From: Uliginosibacterium paludis
GTDB taxonomy: Bacteria > Pseudomonadota > Gammaproteobacteria > Burkholderiales > Rhodocyclaceae
Reading direction: 5' to 3'
NCBI RefSeq assembly: GCF_039631355.1
Contig: NZ_JBDIVF010000002.1
Location: 1-64,000 of the forward strand
DNA: 64,000 nt
Shown: piece after piece, positions 26,347-35,012 of the stretch
Numbering within the stretch: position 1 is the stretch's first letter
How the letters are laid out: each line of letters begins with the position of its first letter
The notes under the pieces: generated by a model
What the model was told of the DNA's origin: nothing
Databases searched by the model: none
What the model saw: the letters and a program-made list of their open reading frames with translations, nothing else
Made by a program: the position numbers and the translations under genes

Positions 26347-27475
26347 GATGAAGCCGCGCTGTAGGGCGCCACGAGCAAAGCGAATCGCGCCGCAGGCCCG
26401 GGCCGTCACCTCGCCACCGCGACAATCCATCGGGCGAAGCTCGTTTTCCAGACTCCCCCTGTCGAAAGAAGTGGATCGGCCTGGCAAGCCAAGTCCGAGC
26501 TGTGCGGCGGGCTTCGGCGCAATGCGCGCTGCTTATTGCGCCCTACGTTCTGGATCCCCGCGATGAAGCCGCCCTGTAGGGCGCCATGAGCGAAGCGAAT
26601 CGCGCCGCAGGCCCTGTCACCTCGGCACCGCGACAATCCATCGGGCGAAGCTCGTTTTCCAGACTCCCCCTGTCGACCTGTCGAAAGAAGCGGATCGGTC
26701 TGGCAAGCCAAGTCCGAGCTGTGCGGCGGGCTTCGGCGCAATGCGCTGCGCTTATTGCGCCCTACGTTCTGGATCCCCACGATGAAGCCGCCCTGTAGGG
26801 CGCCATGAGCGAAGCGAATCGCGCCGCAGGCCCGGGGCGTCACCTCGGCACCTCTCAACTCCGTCAGGCGAAGCCCATCTCCACTCACCCCGTACGCAGA
26901 AGCGGATCGGCCTGGCAGGGCAAGTCCGAAATGCGCGGCGGGCTTCGGCGCAACGCGCTGCGCTTATTGCGCCCTACGTTCCGGCCCCCCGCGATGAAGC
27001 CGCCCCGTAGGGCGCCATGAGCAAAGCGAATCGCGCCGCAGGCCCGAGCTGTCACCTCGGCACCGCGCCAATCCATCGGGCGAAGCTCGTTTTCCAGACT
27101 CCCCCTGTCGACCTGTCGAAAGAAGCGGATCGGTCTGGCAAGCCAAGTCCGAGCTGTGCGGCGGGCTTCGGCGCAATGCGCTGCGCTTATTGCGCCCTAC
27201 GTTCTGGATCCCCACGATGAAGCCGCCCTGTAGGGCGCCATGAGCGAAGCGAATCGCGCCGCAGGCCCGGGGCGTCACCTCGGCACCTCTCAACTCCGTC
27301 AGGCGAAGCCCATCTCCACTCACCCCGTACGCAGAAGCGGATCGGCCTGGCAGGGCAAGTCCGAAATGCGCGGCGGGCTTCGGCGCAATGCGCTGCGCTT
27401 ATTGCGCCCTACGTTCTGGATCCCCGCGATGAAGCCGCCCCGCAGGGCGCCATGAGCAAAGCGAATCGCGCCGCG
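26347..27475. repeat. Tandem array of ~215-bp units bearing inverted GTAG-type REP palindromes
   Basis: Units begin with GATGAAGCCGC at 26347, 26562, 26781, 26993 and 27216, with a partial sixth at 27428; lengths are 215, 219, 212, 223 and 212 bp. Two sequence types occur in the order A-A-B-A-B. Each full unit carries a forward REP (starting GTAGGGCGC, e.g. 26576-26606) and a reverse REP (ending GCGCCCTAC, e.g. 26735-26765), the layout of a bacterial interspersed mosaic element. In the reverse copies GGCGCAAT and ATTGCGCC pair perfectly. The 431-bp A-B block 26562-26992 is nearly repeated at 26993-27427, so recent duplication is likely. Small open frames inside are artefacts. No RAYT transposase gene is present in the window. 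Confidence 0.93.
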
Positions 27476-27509
27476 CCGTACCGTTTCGCAGGCGCTTGCT
27501 CCGGCTGGC

Positions 27510-28073
27510 TCAATCTCCGGCGTGGGTGTCGGAGGGTGAGCAGGATTCGGCTTCAAGCCGGCGCAGCAGGGCGGCTTCGACATAGTGCATCGCGCCGCCG
27601 ATGACCGCGCCGAGCAGCACTTCCACCGCGCGCGACATCGCCGTGAACTCGGGCGACTCCTCTGGCGAGGCGGTCAGCAGCACCAGCGGGCAGGTCCACA
27701 GGCAGACGCGCAGGGTCGGCCGGCCGCTGGCGATCAGCGCGCAGACAGCCACGGCCAACGCGAGCTGGAGGTTGATCCCCAGTGGTGCCCCCAGGCGATG
27801 CACGGCCAGCGCCACGAGCGCACCGATCACCGTGCCGGCAATCCGGCCGGTAACCCCGGCGCGGGTCGAGCTGAGCTTCTCATGCGACACGATCAGCGCC
27901 GACATCGACGCCCACACCGAATGACTCAGGCCCAGCAACTCGGCCGCGAGGTTGGCGAGAGCGGCGGCCAGCGCGCAGCGCAGCACGAAACCTGCAGGCG
28001 GCCTTCGGGGTCCGGCGTAAAAAGCATGGGGAAGAAAACAGGCGTCAGGAAAACGCCTGCAGTCTAGCGGCAT
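27510..28073 (-). CDS. FUSC-like membrane protein (short)
   Basis: A protein of up to 187 residues with four to five hydrophobic segments: LRCALAAALANLAAELLGL, VTGRIAGTVIGALVAL, LALAVAVCALIAS and a C-terminal LLGAVIGGAMHYVEAALLRRL. The pattern resembles the N-terminal membrane half of FUSC/aromatic-acid exporter proteins, but the cytoplasmic half is missing. The ATG at 28073 abuts a strong hairpin, has no ribosome-binding site and precedes about 25 non-typical residues. A GTG near 27990 (before LRCALAAAL) is an alternative start. The gene ends against the REP array. Confidence 0.65.
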   Translation of the reverse strand: MPLDCRRFPDACFLPHAFYAGPRRPPAGFVLRCALAAALANLAAELLGLSHSVWASMSALIVSHEKLSSTRAGVTGRIAGTVIGALVALAVHRLGAPLGINLQLALAVAVCALIASGRPTLRVCLWTCPLVLLTASPEESPEFTAMSRAVEVLLGAVIGGAMHYVEAALLRRLEAESCSPSDTHAGD

Positions 28074-28100
28074 GTCCGGCCGCGGGAACTGCGGCCGGAC
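28074..28100 (-). terminator. Strong hairpin between aroP and the FUSC-like gene
   Basis: GTCCGGCCGC (28074-28083) and GCGGCCGGAC (28091-28100) are perfect 10-bp arms around a 7-base loop. It lies 13 bp after the aroP stop and directly before the annotated FUSC-like start. There is no T-run, so it may be an attenuating or processing hairpin rather than a classical terminator. Confidence 0.6.
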
Positions 28101-28113
28101 AAATGAACGCGAC

Positions 28114-29502
28114 TCAGCGTGCGGCCGCGCGTGACTGGCGAACGCGGAAGCCGATCCAGATCAGCAGCAGCCAGGCCGGGATCAGCCACACGGCCACGCG
28201 GATGCCGGGCGTGAGCTCCAGCACCACCAGAATCACCGCCATGAAGGCCAGGCACAGCCAGTTGCCGACCGGATGCCAGAGCGCCTTGAAGGCCGGCACG
28301 ATGCCGGCTTCGCCCATGGCGCGGCGGAACTTCAGATGCGCCAGGCTGATCATCGCCCAGTTGATCATGAGCGCCGACACGACCAGCGACATCAGGATCT
28401 CCAGCGCATCCTTCGGCAGCAGGTAATTGACCAGCACACAGGCCAGGGTCACCAGCGCGGAGAGGCCGATGGCCTGTACCGGCACGCCGCGGCGATCGGT
28501 CTTCGCGAACACGGCGGGAGCGTCGCCCTGCTGGGCGAGGCCGAAGAGCATGCGGCTGTTGCAATACACGCAGGAGTTATAGACCGACAGCGCGGCGGTC
28601 AGCACGACGAAGTTCAGCACATCCGCCGCGATGTCGCTGCCCAGCAGCGAGAAGATCCGCACGAAGGGGCTGGCGCTGTAGGCGTCGCCCGCGCTGCTGA
28701 GCGAGGCCAGCAGTGCATCCCAGGGGTAGAGCGAGAGCAGCACGGCCAGCGCGCCCACATAGAAGATCAGGATCCGGTACACCACCTGATTCACTGCCTT
28801 CGGGATCACCTTCTTCGGCTCATCGGCTTCGGCCGCGGTAATGCCGACCAGCTCCAGCCCGCCGAAGGAGAACATGATGAAGGGCACGGCCATCACCAGA
28901 CCGGTGAAGCCCTTGGGGAAGAAGCCCTCATGCGCCCACAGATTGCTCACCGCGGCCTGCTCGCCGCCCCGGCCCGAGAAGAGCAGGAAGAGCCCGAGCA
29001 GGATCATGCCGATGATGGCCACCACCTTGATGATGGCGAACCAGAACTCGGTTTCGCCGAAGAGCTTCACATTGGCCAGGTTGATCGCATTGATGGCGAT
29101 GAAGAAGGCCGCCGCCGTCGCCCAGGTCGGGATCTCCGGCCACCAGAACTGCACGTACTTGCCCACCGCGGTGAGCTCGGCCATGCCGACCAGCACATAC
29201 AGCGCCCAGTAGTTCCAGCCCGAGAGGAAGCCCGCAAAGGGCCCCCAGTACTTGTGCGCGAAGTGGCTGAAGGAACCGGCCACCGGCTCTTCCACGATCA
29301 TCTCGCCGAGCTGGCGCATGATCAGGAAGGCGATCAGGCCGCCGATGGCATAGCCAAGGATCATTGACGGTCCGGCAAGCTGCAGCACGCCGGCCGAGCC
29401 GAGGAAAAGCCCTGTGCCGATGGCGCCGCCCAGCGCGATGAGCTGGATGTGGCGATTCTTGAGCCCGCGATGGAGACCGCTGTCCTGTTGGCTGTCCTGC
29501 AT
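28114..29502 (-). CDS. aroP: Aromatic amino acid permease (APC family)
   Basis: A 462-residue, 12-TM proton symporter. The N-terminus (LKNRHIQLIALGGAIGTGLF), EEPVAGSFSHFAHKYWG and GWNYWALYVLVGMAELTAVG closely follow AroP/PheP, and ELVGITAAEADEPKK is the APC-family motif before TM7. Phe, Tyr and Trp uptake is the likely role, but related permeases in the same subgroup take up other amino acids. The ATG at 29502 fits the short hydrophilic N-terminus (MQDSQQDSGLHRG). It is probably monocistronic. Confidence 0.9.
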   Translation of the reverse strand: MQDSQQDSGLHRGLKNRHIQLIALGGAIGTGLFLGSAGVLQLAGPSMILGYAIGGLIAFLIMRQLGEMIVEEPVAGSFSHFAHKYWGPFAGFLSGWNYWALYVLVGMAELTAVGKYVQFWWPEIPTWATAAAFFIAINAINLANVKLFGETEFWFAIIKVVAIIGMILLGLFLLFSGRGGEQAAVSNLWAHEGFFPKGFTGLVMAVPFIMFSFGGLELVGITAAEADEPKKVIPKAVNQVVYRILIFYVGALAVLLSLYPWDALLASLSSAGDAYSASPFVRIFSLLGSDIAADVLNFVVLTAALSVYNSCVYCNSRMLFGLAQQGDAPAVFAKTDRRGVPVQAIGLSALVTLACVLVNYLLPKDALEILMSLVVSALMINWAMISLAHLKFRRAMGEAGIVPAFKALWHPVGNWLCLAFMAVILVVLELTPGIRVAVWLIPAWLLLIWIGFRVRQSRAAAR

Positions 29503-29779
29503 GAGGTCCGTTCCTTCCTGATGATGATCTGGTGCATGCCGGCTTCGTCCGGCACAAGGGCGGGGAGTTTAGCGCGCCGACCCGCGCCTCGCCGCCACTG
29601 TTGCGGCACTGCCGACGGCGCTCACGAAAGCCCCCAACAAGTCTCCCTTTCGTGGCAGCCGGATGCCGCAAACGCCTGCAAGCCGGTGCAAAAATTTCCG
29701 GCGCCGGGCAAATCGCCTTGCTGCGGCGTGCGCCGTGCCGATACTGGAAGCCTCATTTTCAAGCGCTCATGGAGACTCG

Positions 29780-30082
29780 ATGAAACACGCACTGGCCACC
29801 TTCACCACGATCGCCCTGACCTGCTTCAGCCTGAGCACACTGGCTCAGGGCAGCAGCTCGTCGGCCGGCAATGAACGACCCGGCGGCCCCGGTGGTCGCC
29901 CGCCCGGCCCGCCGCCCGAAGCGGTGGCCGCCTGCAAGGGCAAAAGCGAAGGCACCGAGGTGAGCTTCAGCGGCCGCAATGGTGAAACCATGACCGGCAC
30001 CTGCCGCAGCATCGATGGCCAGCTCGCCGCGATGCCCAAGGGCGGCCCCGGCGGTCCGGGCGGCCAGCCGCCCTCACGCTGA
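29780..30082 (+). CDS. Small exported Gly/Pro-rich protein
   Basis: A 100-residue protein. A signal peptide covers residues 1-23 (ALATFTTIALTCFSLSTLAQ). Two Gly/Pro-rich segments (ERPGGPGGRPPGPPPEA and GGPGGPGGQPPSR) enclose a folded-looking centre with two cysteines (AACKGKSEGTEVSF and GTCRSIDGQLAAMPK). This centre resembles a short beta-hairpin seen in small periplasmic proteins of proteobacteria, but I cannot name a family. GGAGA lies 6 bases before the ATG. Function unknown. Confidence 0.75.
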   Translation: MKHALATFTTIALTCFSLSTLAQGSSSSAGNERPGGPGGRPPGPPPEAVAACKGKSEGTEVSFSGRNGETMTGTCRSIDGQLAAMPKGGPGGPGGQPPSR

Positions 30083-30230
30083 GTCCGGAGTCGCCTGCCG
30101 CTGCCATCAGGCAGGCAACCGCCCGTCGCAGCGGGCCGAGGGGCCGGATGCGCCCTGCCGGCCCTCCTCACTCGCGCAAGGCGCCGCTGGCGCGGCATTC
30201 AGGGACGTCGACCAAAGTTCCCGCGAGTTC

Positions 30231-30247
30231 ATTGCAGATATTGCAAT
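30231..30247. promoter_or_regulatory. Palindrome upstream of the cytochrome b561/YceI genes
   Basis: ATTGCAGATATTGCAAT is a perfect inverted repeat (ATTGCA and TGCAAT around GATAT), 84 bp before the cytochrome b561 start. It stands out in an otherwise GC-rich gap and is well placed to be an operator. The regulator is unknown; LysR- or MarR-type proteins bind sites of this size. Confidence 0.55.
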
Positions 30248-30330
30248 AATCAATCCCGCCGAAGCAGCTTACCCGACACATCGTCGCTGGCTAGAGTGCG
30301 CAGCAATTCTTCACAGTTTTGCTGACCGCC

Positions 30331-30882
30331 ATGACTTCGCCCCGCCCCACCGCTTACACCCGCACGGCCATCGGCCTGCACTGGCTGATCGCTCTGGGTC
30401 TGGGTGGCACGCTCTCGCTCGGTTTCTACATGAGCGACCTGCCTTTCTCGCCCGCCAAGCTGCAGTACTACTCCTGGCACAAGTGGGCCGGCGTGAGCCT
30501 GTTCCTGCTGGCGCTCTTCCGCCTCGTCTGGCGCCTGACCCACGCTGCGCCCGCCGCCCCGGCCGGCATGCCGGCCTGGCAGCACGCTGCCGCGGAGTGG
30601 ACCCATCGCGTGCTCTACCTGCTGATGCTGGCGATTCCGCTCTCGGGCTGGCTGATGAGCTCGGCCAAGGGCGTGCCCACGGTCTGGTTCGGCGTGCTGC
30701 CGCTGCCCGACCTGCTCGGCCGCGACCCGGAGCTCGGCAAGCAGCTGGGCCAGCTTCACGGCGCCCTGAATTTCGGCCTGCTGGGGCTGGTCGGCATGCA
30801 TGCCGCGGCCGCCCTCAAGCATCACCTGATCGACCGCGACGACGTGCTCAGCCGCATGTTGCCCTTCCTGAAAAAAGCCTGA
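30331..30882 (+). CDS. Cytochrome b561
   Basis: A 183-residue, four-TM inner-membrane protein expected to hold two b haems and pass electrons between quinol and periplasmic or membrane partners. Candidate haem histidines lie in GLHWLIAL (H17), SWHKWAG (about H50), LGQLHGALNFG and VGMHAAAALKHH. The ATG at 30331 precedes the typical N-terminus (SPRPTAYTRTAIGLHW). It is followed 28 bp later by two YceI genes; b561-YceI pairs are common and suggest a shared role with isoprenoid quinones. Confidence 0.93.
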   Translation: MTSPRPTAYTRTAIGLHWLIALGLGGTLSLGFYMSDLPFSPAKLQYYSWHKWAGVSLFLLALFRLVWRLTHAAPAAPAGMPAWQHAAAEWTHRVLYLLMLAIPLSGWLMSSAKGVPTVWFGVLPLPDLLGRDPELGKQLGQLHGALNFGLLGLVGMHAAAALKHHLIDRDDVLSRMLPFLKKA

Positions 30883-30910
30883 CCGCCCCCTCCCCCGGAG
30901 TGACACCACA

Positions 30911-31468
30911 ATGAAAATCCGTTCCGCCATTGCCGCCCTGCTGTTTGCCGCCACCAGCGCCGCCCACGCCGCGCCCTACACGCTGCTCATCCCCGAAAAG
31001 AGCAGCATCGCCTTCAACTACAAGCAGATGAATGTGCCGATGGAGGGCAGCTTCAAGCGCTTCAAGGCCACGCTGTCCTTCGACCCGGCACAGCCCGCCA
31101 GCGGCAGCGCCGCCTTCGAAGTCGAGGTGGCCAGCATTGACGTTGGCTCGGCCGAGGGTAATGGCGAGGTCGGCAAGAAGCTGTGGTTCAACAGCGCCAG
31201 CTTCCCGGTCGCGCAATTCGTGTCGAGCAGCATCAAGCCGCTGGGCAACAACCGCTTCGAAGTGGCCGGCAAGCTCACGATCAAGGGCCAGACCCGCGAG
31301 GTCAGCGCGCCGGTGAGCTTCAAGGCTGACGGCGCCAACGGCGTGTTCGAAGGGGCTTTCACCATCAAGCGCGCCGACTTTGCCATCGGCGAAGGCATGT
31401 GGGCCGATTTCGGCACCGTGGCCAACGAAGTGCAGATCCGTTTCCGTCTGCTTGCCGCAAGCAAGTAA
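30911..31468 (+). CDS. Periplasmic YceI-family protein 1
   Basis: A 185-residue exported protein with a signal peptide cleaved after AAHA (residue about 21). The rest is the YceI lipocalin-like beta barrel: SSIAFNYKQMNVPMEGSFKR, ASIDVGSAEGNGEVGK and FEVAGKLTIKGQTREVSAPV are family features. YceI proteins bind polyisoprenoid lipids in the periplasm. It lies between cytochrome b561 and a second YceI paralogue, about 30 and 48 bp away, and is probably in one operon with both. Confidence 0.93.
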   Translation: MKIRSAIAALLFAATSAAHAAPYTLLIPEKSSIAFNYKQMNVPMEGSFKRFKATLSFDPAQPASGSAAFEVEVASIDVGSAEGNGEVGKKLWFNSASFPVAQFVSSSIKPLGNNRFEVAGKLTIKGQTREVSAPVSFKADGANGVFEGAFTIKRADFAIGEGMWADFGTVANEVQIRFRLLAASK

Positions 31469-31516
31469 GGCTTTCATCCCTCCCCCGCTCCCTGAACCCT
31501 GACAGAGATACCGACC

Positions 31517-32083
31517 ATGAAGAAGATCCTCATCGCAGCCGCCCTCGCCAGCCTCTCCGCCGCCAGCTTCGCCGCGCCGGAAAGCTTCGCGATCGACCCC
31601 ACCCATACCTCGCAGAGCTTCTCCTACAACCACATGGGCTTCACCACCCAGACCCACGGCTTCGACCGCTCCAGCGGCAAGATCGTGATCGACCGCGCCG
31701 CGAAGACCGGCTCGGTGGACGTGGTGATCGACGCCAAATCGATTGATGGCGGCTCGGCCCTCTTCACCGGCCACCTGCAGAGCGAGGATTTCTTCAACGT
31801 CGAGAAATTCCCCGAGATCACCTACAAGTCGAGCTCGGTGAAGTTCGAAGGCGACAAGCCGGTCAGCGTTGAAGGCCTGCTCACCATCAAGGGCGTCAGC
31901 AAGCCGGTCACCCTGAAGATCGACCACTATGTGCTGCAGCCCAACAGCATGCTGAAGAAGGACCAGATCGGCGCCAACGCCACCGCCGTGATCAAGCGCA
32001 GCGAATTCGGCCTGGCGCAGTACGTGCCCTATGTGTCCGACGAGCTGACGCTGAAGATCGCCGTCGAAGCCATCAAGGAATAA
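31517..32083 (+). CDS. Periplasmic YceI-family protein 2
   Basis: A 188-residue paralogue of the preceding gene with its own signal peptide (cleaved near SFA, residue 17). It is the more canonical member: FAIDPTHTSQSFSYNHMGF, SVDVVIDAKSIDGGSALF, HLQSEDFFNVEKFPEITYKS and LLTIKGVSKPVTLKI match classic YceI. The duplication of YceI beside one cytochrome b561 suggests two lipid or quinone ligands. A hairpin follows 20 bp after the stop. Confidence 0.95.
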   Translation: MKKILIAAALASLSAASFAAPESFAIDPTHTSQSFSYNHMGFTTQTHGFDRSSGKIVIDRAAKTGSVDVVIDAKSIDGGSALFTGHLQSEDFFNVEKFPEITYKSSSVKFEGDKPVSVEGLLTIKGVSKPVTLKIDHYVLQPNSMLKKDQIGANATAVIKRSEFGLAQYVPYVSDELTLKIAVEAIKE

Positions 32084-32103
32084 GGCACGCTTCCTGCCGC
32101 CTC

Positions 32104-32131
32104 ACGATGCCCGCCGCGCGCGGGCGTCGTC
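32104..32131 (+). terminator. Possible terminator hairpin after the YceI pair
   Basis: ACGATGCCCGC and GCGGGCGTCGT pair (one G-U) around a CGCGC loop. No T-run follows, so termination may be weak or factor-dependent. Confidence 0.45.
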
Positions 32132-32207
32132 GCTTGAGCGGCCGCTTTTCCCATCCTCGGGAGCGGATTCCGTTACGCTGCCCGAACCCCACTGAAGGAG
32201 CCCTGTC

Positions 32208-32909
32208 ATGATCTCCCTGCGCAAATCCTCCGATCGCGGCCGCGCCGATCACGGCTGGCTTCGCAGCCAGCACTCGTTTTCATTCGCCGATTATTACGAC
32301 CCGGCCCACAACGGCTGGGGCAACCTGCTCGTGATCAATGAGGATCAGGTCGCGCCCGGTCAGGGTTTCGGCACCCATGGCCACCGCGACATGGAAATCA
32401 TCAGCTACGTGCTGGAAGGCGAGCTCGCCCACCGCGACAGCATGGGCAACGGCACCGCGATCCGGCCGGGCGAAGTACAGCGCATGAGCGCCGGCACCGG
32501 CGTACGGCACAGCGAGTTCAACCACTCGCAGACCGGCACGGTGCACTTCCTGCAGATCTGGATCCTGCCGGCGCAGCAGGGCATCGCCCCCGGCTATGAA
32601 CAGAAGGCCTTCGCCGACACCGACAAGCGCGGCCGCCTGTGCAAGGTCGCCTCGCCCGATGGCGCAGAGGGTTCGGTCACGATTCATGCTGACGCCACGC
32701 TCTACGCCGGCCTGCTCGATGGCGAGGAAGCCATCACCCAGCCCCTGGATCCGGCGCGCAAGGGCTACCTCTTCACCGTGCGCGGCAAGCTCGTCGCCAA
32801 TGGCCAGCCGCTGTCGGCGGGTGACGCGTTGCGGGTGGAAGGCGAGCACACGCTCCGCCTCGAAGCGGGCGAAGGGGCCGAAGTGCTCTGGTTCGATCTG
32901 GCGCCCTGA
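32208..32909 (+). CDS. Pirin-family bicupin protein
   Basis: A 233-residue cytoplasmic protein of the YhhW/pirin type. The N-terminal cupin holds the metal-binding pattern FGTHGHRDMEIISYVLEGE (His, His and Glu), and VQRMSAGTGVRHSEFNHS is the family's second signature. The C-terminal cupin starts near residue 140. Some members are quercetinases, others redox-sensing regulators; which applies here is unknown. GGAG lies 9 bases before the ATG at 32208. Confidence 0.93.
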   Translation: MISLRKSSDRGRADHGWLRSQHSFSFADYYDPAHNGWGNLLVINEDQVAPGQGFGTHGHRDMEIISYVLEGELAHRDSMGNGTAIRPGEVQRMSAGTGVRHSEFNHSQTGTVHFLQIWILPAQQGIAPGYEQKAFADTDKRGRLCKVASPDGAEGSVTIHADATLYAGLLDGEEAITQPLDPARKGYLFTVRGKLVANGQPLSAGDALRVEGEHTLRLEAGEGAEVLWFDLAP

Positions 32910-32919
32910 GCCCGCCCGC

Positions 32920-33111
32920 TCAGCCGATCGAGATCTCGCCCTGCGGCGGCAGCGGGGCGGAATCGGTAAGCGGATGACCGAGGCAGCCGGGCGGATGCGC
33001 CGCTTCGGCGTAGCGCAGGCCTTCCGGATGACTTTCGGTCGCGAAGGCGTCGTCCTGGCCAAAATCGCCAAAGACCGGCGGCCGTTCGGCTGACATGTCG
33101 GTGTGGTTCAT
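32920..33111 (-). CDS. Small acidic hypothetical protein (63 residues)
   Basis: An open frame of 63 codons starting at the ATG at 33111, preceded by GGGAG at a workable distance. The sequence (MNHTDMSAERPPVFGDFGQD at the start) is acidic, lacks TM segments and has no family that I recognise. It ends 10 bp from the convergent pirin gene. The longer frame that reads on to 34152 is antisense to the next gene. Composition matches the genome, but no other evidence supports expression. Confidence 0.42.
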   Translation of the reverse strand: MNHTDMSAERPPVFGDFGQDDAFATESHPEGLRYAEAAHPPGCLGHPLTDSAPLPPQGEISIG

Positions 33112-33324
33112 GATGCACTCCCACGCCCGCAAAAACGGGGCAGATGATTCTTCATAGACCAGCCCGGAAGACCGCGCCGTCAGACAAAACCGCGGCCTTT
33201 CATCCCGCCTGCCGGGCCGCCCGGCCCGCCATCCCGGCATCCGGCTGCGACAAACGGCAATCACAGGCTTCAGGGCACGGCGATCCGACAGAATCCGGCA
33301 GAGCCTTCCCTGCGAGACCCTGTC

Positions 33325-34785
33325 ATGCCCCTCACTGCCCTTCGCCGCCGCCCTGAGACCACCTGCACGCTGGCCTTGCTGCTCAGCCTGCTCTTTGCTG
33401 CCTGCGGTGGTGGTGGCAGCGGCAGTTCGGATTCGGCCAGCACCAGCGCCAGTGCTGGCAGCAGCAGCGTCGGCACGACCAGCGCCAGCTCCGCCAGCAG
33501 CCGCAATGCCAGCTCGGCAGCGTCGAGCAGTGCAGGCTCCGCGGCCGGCAGCAGCGCGAGTTCCGGCGCCAGCAGCACGGGCGGCACCGCCAGCTGCAGC
33601 GCGCTGGAGGGGCGGATCCGGATCACCCAGGCCAGCCTGCCAGCCCTCGCCGCAGCGAGCGACGAATACACCCCCGTCGTGATCGCGGCAGACGGCAATG
33701 GCGGCGCCGGCAGCCTGATTGCCTGGAAGGAAAAGAGCGCCAGCCAGATCCGCGTCGGCCGGCTCGCTGCCGACGACAGGCAGTTCAGCAGCCTGCTCAC
33801 GCTGGGCGGCGACGAAGTGCACAGCCTGCTGGGCCACAGTGATGGCGGCGGCGCGCTGATGATGGTGTCGGACGACCCGGACATCTACAGCAGCAAATAC
33901 TGCAAGGGCAGCAGCACACCGGCCAACGCGGCCTGCCAGAAAATGCAGCTGGTGCGTTTCGGCAGCAGCGGCAGCGTGGTCTTCAACACCACGCTGACCG
34001 ACAAGGCCAATGTCGACAGCGAAGGCGCGCTCTTCATCTGGTGGTACGGCCACACCGGCCGCCTCGGCTGGGACGGCAGCCGCTACGCAGCCTACTTCCG
34101 TTCCGCCGGCTCCTACGCCCGGCCCAATGTCGCCGGCGAGATCGACATCCACGCCGGCGACACCCTGCGCATGGTCGACGCCTCAGGCAACCGGCAAACC
34201 AGCGGCGGCTGGCAATGGGGCTGCAGCCACAGCTGGTCGATCCGGCTCGCCGGCAACAGCAGCGGCTGGGCCAGTTTCTGCCATGGCGACGCCTACCCCA
34301 ACGCGATGCGCCTGCAACTGCTCGGCAGCACCGGCAGCAGCGGCAAGACCACCGAATGGCTCAGCGGCTCTGACGCCACCACCCGCGCACTGGGCGGTGT
34401 GGTGAGTGACGCCAGCGGCTACTGGCTGAGCTACCTCGAAACCACCTCTGGCACGCTGCGCCTGCATCTGGCCCGCTTTTCCAACAGCGGCAGCATGAGT
34501 TCGGACCAGATCGTGAGCGGCGCCACCGGTATCGACGCCAGCTACCCCTTCCGGCCCTGGCTGGCAAAGCTCGGCTCGCAACTGCTGCTGGGCTGGAAAA
34601 GTGGCGGCAAGCTCATGCTGCAGGCCACTGACAGCAGTGGTACGCCGATCGGCAGCCCGGTCGCGAGCAGCGCCAGCATTTCGGACTTCGACGAGTTCGT
34701 GACGCTCGCCAACGGCGATGTGGCCTTTGCCCATGCCGGCAGCAGCGGCACTGTTTCAGTCAGCCGGGTGCAGGCCTGCAACTGA
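33325..34785 (+). CDS. Ser-linker lipoprotein with a repeat-rich extracellular domain
   Basis: A 486-residue predicted lipoprotein. The signal ends in the lipobox LFAAC (Cys about 27) followed by GGGGSGSS. A Ser/Ala/Gly-rich linker spans about residues 30-88. The remaining ~395 residues contain repeating segments such as SLIAWKEKSASQIRVGRL, LLLGWKSGGKLMLQAT and GDVAFAHAGSSGTVSVSRV, each like the blades of a beta-propeller. Similar proteins on cell surfaces often bind or degrade polysaccharide, but no catalytic motif is visible. It shares the linker style with the genes at 4275 and 6734, not their folded domains. Family unknown. Confidence 0.82.
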   Translation: MPLTALRRRPETTCTLALLLSLLFAACGGGGSGSSDSASTSASAGSSSVGTTSASSASSRNASSAASSSAGSAAGSSASSGASSTGGTASCSALEGRIRITQASLPALAAASDEYTPVVIAADGNGGAGSLIAWKEKSASQIRVGRLAADDRQFSSLLTLGGDEVHSLLGHSDGGGALMMVSDDPDIYSSKYCKGSSTPANAACQKMQLVRFGSSGSVVFNTTLTDKANVDSEGALFIWWYGHTGRLGWDGSRYAAYFRSAGSYARPNVAGEIDIHAGDTLRMVDASGNRQTSGGWQWGCSHSWSIRLAGNSSGWASFCHGDAYPNAMRLQLLGSTGSSGKTTEWLSGSDATTRALGGVVSDASGYWLSYLETTSGTLRLHLARFSNSGSMSSDQIVSGATGIDASYPFRPWLAKLGSQLLLGWKSGGKLMLQATDSSGTPIGSPVASSASISDFDEFVTLANGDVAFAHAGSSGTVSVSRVQACN

Positions 34786-35012
34786 GCCTGCCGGGCAGTG
34801 CCCGGCGCCATCTCGCCTGAGCCGCCGGAGCAGGCCGGAACAACATCTGTTTCGCGCATGAAACAGCCGCCGTACGGGCGCGCCCGAACGACAGACGGCA
34901 CACCTCCCGCACACGCAATACGCCCTGAAATACAAAAGGAATCAAGACTCTCAAGTCGTCTGGTGCACCGTCGTAAACCTCCCTACGGTTCCCCAATCAT
35001 TCCCAGACGACC

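Noticed and set aside
26347..27475. CRISPR array or repeated coding genes in the ~215-bp units
   Set aside because: Units are too long, spacers are themselves repeated, and the internal frames (starting MSEANRAAGP) are translations of REP sequence, not conserved proteins.
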